A stretch of DNA of 64,000 nucleotides. Source: Gordius sp. MW1. Its lineage: Eukaryota > Nematomorpha > Gordioida > Gordea > Gordiidae. The first letter of the stretch is position 1. Every line of letters starts with the position of its first letter. A program made the translations under genes and the position numbers. Positions 56,674 to 64,000 of the stretch are shown here, piece after piece. Below the pieces are notes generated by a model that was given only the letters and a program-made list of their open reading frames with translations, was not told the DNA's origin and searched no databases. Where the stretch lies: positions 35,836,001 to 35,900,000 of the forward strand of contig OZ038526.1 of the NCBI GenBank assembly GCA_964036665.1, read 5' to 3'.

Positions 56674-57409
56674 TAGTGATGGGAAAACCCGGGGTTTTCT
56701 AAACCCAAGCCTGAGGTTTTAGGTTAGGTAGGTTTAAAACCTCGAATTGACGTAAAAAATAAGCAAAAAAATGACTTTGATATTTAATGTTTCGAATCGT
56801 AAAAAATTTCCATTTTCCGCAGCACATGCCTACATTTATCACACGACAAACGATAGATACGCAGTACGTCATGAGGTTGCGTTTGATTGACATTTTATTA
56901 AACGACAAAACGTATAAAACAAATTCGATCGAAAACTACTGGACCAATTTGGCGCGAACAAATCTTAAAACATGAGGTTTTAAACCTACCTAACCTAAAA
57001 CCTTTTAGGCTTAGCATGGGTTTTGCATCCACCTAAGGGTTCCCCAACGTCCCTACCTAAAATTTTGGGGCAAGATTCAAACTAGCCCAAAACATTAGGT
57101 CGGAACGAAATGCAAAACCCCGAGAAACCCGGGTTTCCATTCATAAGGTATGGTTTTTATATCCTAATATTTCGGCTGAATGACGGTCACTAAGCAATTT
57201 TATAAAATAAATTCTTAATTATCATTTGTTTTGATTTAAATAATAAATTAAAATAATATTGTATCCTAATATCAATATATAAAATAATAATATCAAATAA
57301 ATACTCTACTATATTGTAATAAAAAATGTAAATGTATTATATCGGTTTTGGCCATCTATAAACTATTTTAATTTAGATTAACACATTATATCCTTATCTT
57401 ATACCACGC

Positions 57410-58736
57410 GGGACCGGGTCAAAACCGCAGAAAAAAAACAGCAGAATTGGTCAGAACTGATCAAGACTGGTCAGAACTGGTCAAGATTGAACATCTGTTT
57501 ATTGATATGATGAATTAAAATGTAAGTTTTAACCTATCTTTTATTCATAATTTATATTATAGATGTTGTATACTAATACTTCCATGGATATCATATTATA
57601 TTTACAATTTTGGAAATAAAGGAAATAGAATTAAAAGTTTTAACCTAAAATTATATTCATAATTTATATTAAAGATGTTGAATACTAATACTTCCATGGA
57701 TATGATATTATATTTATAATTTTGGAAATAAAGGAAATAGAATTTAAGTTTTAACCTATCTTTTATTCATAATTTATATTATAGATGTTGAATACTAATA
57801 CTTCCATGGATATGATATTATTTTTACAATTTTGGAAATAAAGGAAATAGAATTTAAGTTTTAACCTATCTTTTATTCATAGTTTATATTATAGATGTTG
57901 AACACTAATACTTCCATCTTAGATTGGTGAGGAGGGTTAGTGTTTTAGGTCGGGGTTAGTGTTCTAGGTCGGGGTTAGTGTTTTAGGTTAGGGTTAGTGT
58001 TTTAGGTCAGGGTTAGGGTTATATTGATTATCTAAAAGTCATATTATTCTGCTACTTTTTAATCCTGCTACTTTGACCCTTTAAAATGTTTTGCCTTTAC
58101 ACTCATTTAAGTTTTTTTTATAAATATTTACTAGATTATAACAGACCAATTTTATTAATATTTACTAAATTATAACAGACAAATAATCAAGTGGTAATAA
58201 TATTTAACATTGCATCTCTTTCTTTATATTTTAGATAACAAGATATTGTTTTTAGAAATTGAGATGGGTCTATTTCACTGTTAGTATAATGTTCTTTTAA
58301 ATTATTGATACAAGATTCTTTGTTGATTTCTTTCTTAGATTTTGGGTTTATTGTTTTTCCTTGGTTTATTTTATAGGTATTTGAGTTAGTTTCTTTCTGT
58401 ATCTTTTTGAGATAATCAATAAATTGAGAAATATTGGGTCTGATGATTTTTACCCATATTAGCTTTGATGTAAGAACATTGACCAAGGGTCAGTACCTGC
58501 CCACTTCTTGAAGATTTTTTAAATTCTAACCAAATATGCATTAAAATCTATATTTTGTATACTTATTCTCTTCTTGCTCAAAAATGAGACAAATTCTTTA
58601 AAATAAGACATGAAAATAACAATTAAATATACGCTGTTTTGTCGTATAATTCTAAAATGTCTATGCGCTTCGCATTTTCCATCCCCCCGACTTTTTCTGC
58701 TATTTTTTCATAATTCTGCTATTTTGACCCCGATTC
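57410..58736. mobile_element. MULE-type non-autonomous element, copy 2 (1,327 bp), in the foldback's left arm
   Basis: Reverse orientation to copy 1. Ends GGGACCGGGTCAAAACC and TTTTGACCCCGATTC, flanked by the 8-bp repeat TACCACGC (57,402-57,409 and 58,737-58,744). The right arm of the foldback holds the uninterrupted TTATACCACGCATG in complement at about 60,187-60,203, giving the pre-insertion site. Confidence 0.88.
58187..58486 (-). pseudogene. Transposase C-terminal fragment in MULE copy 2
   Basis: 99 codons open, sharing FIDYLKKIQKETNS through DAMLNIITT with copy 1; the N-terminal 20 residues (TSKLIWVKIIRPN) are unique to this copy. No catalytic motif. Confidence 0.55.
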
Positions 58737-60742
58737 TACCACGCATGTAGTAGTAGCACAGCACCATACTATATAACTCCCCCCCCCCTTCTCTTTTTCT
58801 TCTCACACAACCCAACGTATATTGCGAGCATGGGATACCCTTGCTCCAAAATATTCACACCCAAAGAGCAAGGCAGTCGCCTTGCTCCAACCCTGCTCTA
58901 CTCCGGGCCATCCCTGTTCCCAACCCCGTTCCAACCCCACATAACCCAAATATTATTTTTTATGGGAGGCGATGCGCTACTATGCTATGACGCATACATA
59001 TCCATATGCATAAGTTAGGGAGGGAGGAGAAGGGAAGAGTGCGTGCTGTGCTGCTACAAGCTATGCATAAGCTATGCAGTAGTTAAGAGTGAATAAACAT
59101 TAGTTACATGGCGTTTAGATGAATTAGCTAATTTAGATTTTACCTGAATATTTTCCCTTAATTTAACCCTCCAATGTACTTATAGAAATCCCAACCCTGA
59201 AGTGATTTATGGGGCTTGTAGGACCCCATTCTTAAAATCATCATAATTTTAAAACCAATAAAGTAACACGTCTCAAATTTTAAATATAAGTTTATTAAAG
59301 CCTCTTATAGGTTTGTAAAAAAATTAATTAATTATAAATACTAATTTTAAATTTATATGCAATTTACCAAACACTAAGAAATTGAATAAAAATCAAAATG
59401 ACATGTTTTATTTTTGTAATGGAGACCAAACATTAGTAGAAATATAAAAAGCAAATGTTTTTTTATTAAAAGAAGGTTTGAATAATATAAAAAACATGCA
59501 TTCATGATAAAATGATTATACAGGAAAAAATTAGAAGACTCTAAAATAACTATTATCATCAAAAAAGACATTAATAAGTTCTTAGGTAAATAATTATTAA
59601 GCCGTAACTGATTATCGGAAGGTAGTAAACAATTAAATTTTTACATATTGGTTATTTTTTAAGTTTTAACAATATATTGTCGCCATCAAGTTGTCTCTCT
59701 TTTAGACTTTGAATTTAAAACATAAAAACATCTAATAAAAATGCCAATATTTGCGAAGATATCATCAATAAGTATAAAATTAAAACCACTTGATCAAATA
59801 GCCAAATTAATATATTACACCGCCTTCACAGCACGCACGCACCATATTTATTAACAATAACTATAATTGCTGCATAGCTTGTAGCAGCACAGCACGCACT
59901 CTCCCCTTCTCCTCTCTCCCTAACTTATGCATATGGATATGTATGCGTCATAGCATAGTAGCGCATCGCCTCCCATAAAAAATAATATTTGGGTTATGTG
60001 GGGTTGGAACTGGGTTGGGAACAGGGATGGCCCGGAGTAGAGCAGGGTTGGAGCAAGGCGACTGCCTTGCTCTTTGGGTGTGAATATTTTGGAGCAAGGG
60101 TATCCCCATGCTCGCATTATACGCTGGGTTGTGTGAGAAGGGAAAGAGAAGGGGGGAGTTATATGGTATGGTGCTGTGCTACTACTACATGCGTGGTATA
60201 AGATAAGGATATAATGTGTTAATCTAAATTGAAATAGTTTATAGATGGCCAAAACCGATATAATACATTTACATTTTTTATTACAATATAGTAGAGTATT
60301 TATTTGATATTATTATTTTATATATTGATATTAGGATACAATATTATTTTAATTTATTTTTTAAATCAAAACAAATGATAATTAAGAATTTATTTTATAA
60401 AATTGCTTAGTGACCGTCATTCAGCCGAAATATTAGGATATAAAAACCATACCTTATGAATGGAAACCCCAAGGTGACGGTGACCTGACCTTGGGGTTTC
60501 TCGGGGTTTTCATTTCGTTTCGACCTAATGTTTTGGGCTAGAGTTTGAATCTTGCCCCAAAATTTTAGGTAGGGACGTTGGGGAACCCTTAGGTGGATGC
60601 AAAACCCATGCTAAACCTAATAGGTTTAAGGTTAGGTTGGTGTAAAACCTCGAGGTTTTCAAACAACCTAACCTAAAACCTGACCTTGGGCGAACCTCGG
60701 GTCCGCCCCACCTAAGGTTTTTCCCACCACTAGACGGGACCA

Positions 60743-61555
60743 ATAGTAATTTTTTTGCCGTAAAAAAAGGCCAAAAATTGCCTAAGTGTGAACATCTCTA
60801 TTTCCTCTGTTTTATATTATTCCTTAATTAGAATACTGGCGCACCTTTATTATTTGGATATCAATATTCACACTATTCATTATAATTTGAATATATTATA
60901 CAAGGGACATTGAAGTTGATATTTGAATACCTTCCGATTTAACAATGTTATTCATATTAACCTTTATACAATTATATATAAACTAATGCTTAACGATAAT
61001 ACCACACTCTAACTTTTGGTTATAATAAACTTACCCTATGTTTAGTTTATTTTTTACCAAATTTTTCACATTTATAATTTCTACCTTCTTTTATATAATT
61101 GATTAAACCATAAAATAAAATACATTTTTTTTGGTATGAGCCAAAATTGTCATTAGAGGAAAAATTTTGGGGGTTGCTCTAATTATAGGTATAAAATTAA
61201 CCACTTCAAATAGCCAAATTAATATATTAAAATGAATGTATACTTGAAATATTTTTCTTGCAAATTTTGACAAGTTTAAATTATAAAACATCTAAGTTAT
61301 AGCTATTTAAAGTTTGGGGTAATCATGACCCCAAATACCATCTTGTGATAGCATTTTCAACCCAACCTACGAAGGGTTAATCTATTGGTTAATATCAAAA
61401 TAATAATATGTCTATATATTTAGATATATTTGTTATTTTTAAATTTTAATTTTACGATTTTGTATCTACTTTGTAATTTAATGTATGTATGCCTTGTAAA
61501 ATTTTGAATACGATAAATTTTTTACCTTATTTTAGAATAGGGGAGTGACTTTTAA
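60743..61555. other. AT-rich stretch, nothing recognised
   Basis: Unique-looking AT-rich sequence. No exon, RNA gene or element boundary I can support. Confidence 0.35.
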
Positions 61556-61719
61556 CATGGGCGAAGCCAGGTTTTGAACTGGGGGGGGGGCGAAACGTTT
61601 AAAAGTTTAATAAGGGAAGGGGAGGCAAAACATAAATTTTTTAAATTTTTAAGGGTTTTTGCATCGAAAAACTTTTTTTTTTATTATTTATGGGGGCCCC
61701 CCACCTGGCTACGCCCATG
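61556..61719. mobile_element. hAT-type MITE, GGCGTAGCC family
   Basis: CATGGGCGAAGCCAGG at left and CCTGGCTACGCCCATG at right, with G-runs inside. Flanks (ACTTTTAA, ACCCTTAG) match only partly. Confidence 0.65.
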
Positions 61720-62043
61720 ACCCTTAGCATAATTGACCAATCAAAAAATAGAAATGAACCTTTTTATTCATTTATAACAAATCTATAATACTAACAATTT
61801 TATTTCTTCATTTAGACATAAATAATGTTGTATTATAATTATTTAATTTTAAGATCATTTGCTACAAAATACGATCGATGAATGTTATAAATTGAATATA
61901 AAGCGTTATACATTTAAAAGCCTAAAACATTTTTATTGAGCCTAGTATAAGATTATCCTTTGACGGCTAAATTTTTAATTAAGTAAAAAATAATAATTAG
62001 ATATTAACACATTATATGATAAATAATAAATAATGTTTTGTAC

Positions 62044-62369
62044 CTGGAGGAATTAAAATAGGAAATTGTGATATTAAGTCGATCGTCCATCGAAACCAAT
62101 TGTATTCACCTAAAATTAAGATTTGTAATGCTGGGACTAATTTTTTTACTGGGTCTGAATTTTCGACTAAAACGGCTAAAAAGAAAAATGATAAAATTGG
62201 ATAACAAGTGATAATTAAATATACCTTCTGCAATAGGCTTGTAGAAACTATCATTGGTGGGCGCATTTCCTAAAATAAAAGAAGCATAAAATTAAAATCA
62301 AAAAGAAGTAATTATTAAGTACACCCTCTGCAATAGGTTTGTCAACATTATCATTAAAAGGCACATTTC
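62044..62369 (-). CDS. Partial unknown gene with tandem 45-nt mini-exons
   Basis: Three phase-compatible exons, 5' to 3': 62369-62325 and 62269-62225 (45 nt each) and 62109-62044 (66 nt), each with AG and GT at its borders. The two 45-nt exons encode similar 15-residue units (NVPFNDNVDKPIAEG, NAPTNDSFYKPIAEG), so they are a tandem exon duplication. The next exon reads EYNWFRWTIDLISQFPILIP. I do not recognise the protein. It lies on the same strand as the FAM187-like gene and could be its distant 5' part, but phases require at least one more exon between. Confidence 0.45.
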
Positions 62370-62602
62370 CTAAATAAGATAATTTAAAATATCCATCGCA
62401 ATTTAAAGTTATTGATGTAAAATTTATGTTTGATAATAGTTCTGTGGAACGGTTGGATTAAAAGATGCGTTGACCAAGATACACGCGATCATAAAAATGG
62501 ATCAAAAAAATTAAGGATAATTAAATTCCTTAAATTTTTAATGCTAAATAATAATGATGAAGTGGGATGTATGGATACATAAGTTACATTCATAGTCTAG
62601 AT
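62370..62602. other. Short AT-rich stretch, nothing recognised
   Basis: Contains only AT-rich sequence before the hAT left flank. Confidence 0.3.
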
Positions 62603-63511
62603 CAGGGGTAGGCAACGCGGCGCCTGCGGGCGCCATGGTGCCCCCGATCTATTTTTAAAGCGCCCTCGCTGGACTAATGTAAATGTATGATATAAGCGTA
62701 TCTAATAACACGCACGTATTTTTTATTAGTATGTGATTGTATTTCGAATAGACCACGCGTAGACCGGGCATTTAAAACTACCAAGTAATCCGAAATAATT
62801 CTTTTCTATCAAAACCCTTCATGGATGAATTAAAAAAAAAAGAACATATTATTTTAACGATGAATGGGAATCTATATTGTTTCGTTGATTACAAAGGGAA
62901 GCATATTTGTTTGTTGTGTAATAATAGTGTTGCGATTCCCAAGAAAAGTAATAATGAACGACATTTTAAGACCGTTCATACAAATTTTGATAGTTACTAT
63001 CCAATGAACTCTGAAATTAAAAGAAAAAAAAGTATTTCTTAAAAATCTTCAAGAAGTAACCAGCAAAGTTTTTTTACTAAACCACTGCAACAACATAAAG
63101 CAGCAACGATCGCGTCATATAAAATATCGCATTTTCTAGCTAAGAATTAATAATGTGCGCTAAAATTTATTCATATCGTGCAACAACATACAATTGCGAG
63201 TCTTTGTTCTCAAATATCAAATATTTGAAATCAAAATACCGAACAAAGCTTACTGACTCACATTTAGATAATTGTTTAATGATGGGAACTCTAAATATAT
63301 CCCCAATTAAAGGAAATTAGCTAAAAATATGGACACCCAAGTTTCACACTATTATATGTATCATTATGTATGACATCCACAAAATAAAGTTATAAAAAAT
63401 CTATTTTTTTAATGCCTATTTATACCTGTTGATTATCTGTAAAATATGCGCCCTCGGTGATTTTCAAATTTAGTATTGCGCCCTTAAGAACAAACAGGTT
63501 GCCGACCCCTG
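62603..63511 (+). mobile_element. hAT derivative with BED-finger remnant
   Basis: Termini CAGGGGTAGGCAACGCGGCG and GCAACCTGTTTG-complement GTTGCCGACCCCTG, the CAGGGGTCGGCAAC class of hAT ends, flanked by an exact 8-bp duplication GTCTAGAT (62,595-62,602 and 63,512-63,519). At 909 bp it keeps only the start of the transposase gene. Confidence 0.9.
62821..63042 (+). pseudogene. hAT transposase N-terminus (BED-type zinc finger)
   Basis: 73 codons. ICLLCNNSVAIPKKSNNERH, then FKTVHTNFDSYYP and SEIKRKK: the C-x-x-C ... H-x-x-x-x-H spacing of the BED-like finger found in ZBED5/GTF2IRD2-type hAT transposases. The stop and the internal deletion remove the catalytic domain. Confidence 0.7.
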
Positions 63512-63519
63512 GTCTAGAT

Positions 63520-64000
63520 AGACTGCTAATCAACGCACAAAATGTGTACCCTTTTTCCACCATTTTAATGATAACATGGTAAAGTAGTTATCATGTTCCG
63601 GCGGTAAAAAAGGTCCGCGGATACACGATTTAAGAATTGATGGGAATAGGGGGGTATATAGGGCCGGCAGGGTGAAAAGGTAAAGACTCAATTGCAAACA
63701 CATCAATATTCTTTATTTCTTTCTCTACATCTTTGTTATTTCGTTACCTATCATAAAAGAACTAAGGAATCAAAATAATATGTAAAATTATCAATACAGT
63801 ACGCGTAGTGAACGCGTATACAAAGTTTAATGATGCGTGGTGATAAATAATAATATATGGGGGGAGAAATAACAAACACGCACAAGCGCGTGGGGGGAGG
63901 AGGAAAAATAACACACACGTAAGGGAAATTAAATGTAAAGGATAGGAGGTACACTACAGTATACCACACATATAGTAGGGCCAGGGAGGGGAGATTGTGT
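63520..64000. other. Window end, nothing recognised
   Basis: Some G-rich and CACACA-type low-complexity patches (about 63,860-63,930). No gene or element boundary seen. Confidence 0.3.

Larger units (their letters stand above)
56674..60732. mobile_element. Foldback element (4,059 bp) with long inverted arms
   Basis: Termini TAGTGATGGGAAAACC and GGTTTTTCCCACCACTA, flanked by GACGGG on both sides (56,668-56,673 and 60,733-60,738). The arms pair from the outer AACCTAACCTAAAACC regions inward through ATAAAAACCATACCTTATGA, TTATACCACGCATG and GGAGGCGATGCGCTACTATG, to a loop at about 59,050-59,870. The left arm is longer because it contains a MULE (57,410-58,736) and a roughly 240-bp piece (56,745-56,985) absent from the right. 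No transposase seen. Confidence 0.8.

Noticed and set aside
59920..60252. 110-codon minus-strand frame and its mirror at 58,830-59,018
   Set aside because: They are the same inverted-arm sequence of the foldback read twice; no domain and no start context.

Overview
This is animal (metazoan) nuclear DNA. It is AT-rich (I estimate about 70% A+T), its coding exons are small and bounded by GT/AG, and it is packed with transposable elements. I read three intron-rich host genes. (1) On the minus strand, the N-terminal part of a large lipid transfer protein (apolipophorin/vitellogenin/apoB class) runs from about 13,542 off the left edge. (2) On the plus strand, a complete 12-exon MAN1/LEMD3-type inner nuclear membrane protein lies at 17,177-25,270; every junction is in phase and it gives 751 codons. 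(3) On the minus strand, a FAM187-like two-Ig membrane protein ends at 25,810, tail to tail with MAN1; its exons reach at least 32,673. A fourth minus-strand coding piece near 62 kb has two tandem 45-nt mini-exons. The phylum cannot be fixed from the sequence. TTAGGG-like strings inside repeats mildly argue against an insect.

Layout. 1-13.5 kb: lipid transfer protein exons, with introns holding hAT-type and TA-type MITEs, a TGCTCAG-rich element carrying a tRNA-like unit, and a 2 kb satellite. 14.8-16.2 kb: a non-autonomous hAT with an exact 8-bp target duplication. 16.86-17.12 kb: a MITE abutting the MAN1 start. 17.2-25.3 kb: MAN1. 25.8-32.7 kb: the FAM187-like gene, with a decayed hAT in one intron. 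32.8-37.9 kb: a palindromic MITE on both sides of a decayed Ty3/mag-like element (Ty3-A). 37.95-47.69 kb: two tandem copies, about 4.87 kb each and nearly identical. 44.6-49.7 kb: a nest of hAT, then Ty3-B, then MULE. 52.3-55.6 kb: a second nest of PIF/Harbinger, then Ty3-C, then the TGCTCAG element. 56.7-60.7 kb: a 4.06 kb foldback with a MULE in its left arm and the matching empty site in its right arm. 62.6-63.5 kb: a BED-finger hAT derivative.

The host genes do not form an operon or pathway. The main content right of 33 kb is a layered insertion history that can be ordered from target-site duplications. The less familiar items are the TGCTCAG element family with an internal tRNA-like unit, the Ty3 elements whose gag start codon overlaps the primer-binding site, and the foldback with its built-in empty-site control. 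Exon borders are my manual GT/AG and phase assignments; no transcript or database search was available.
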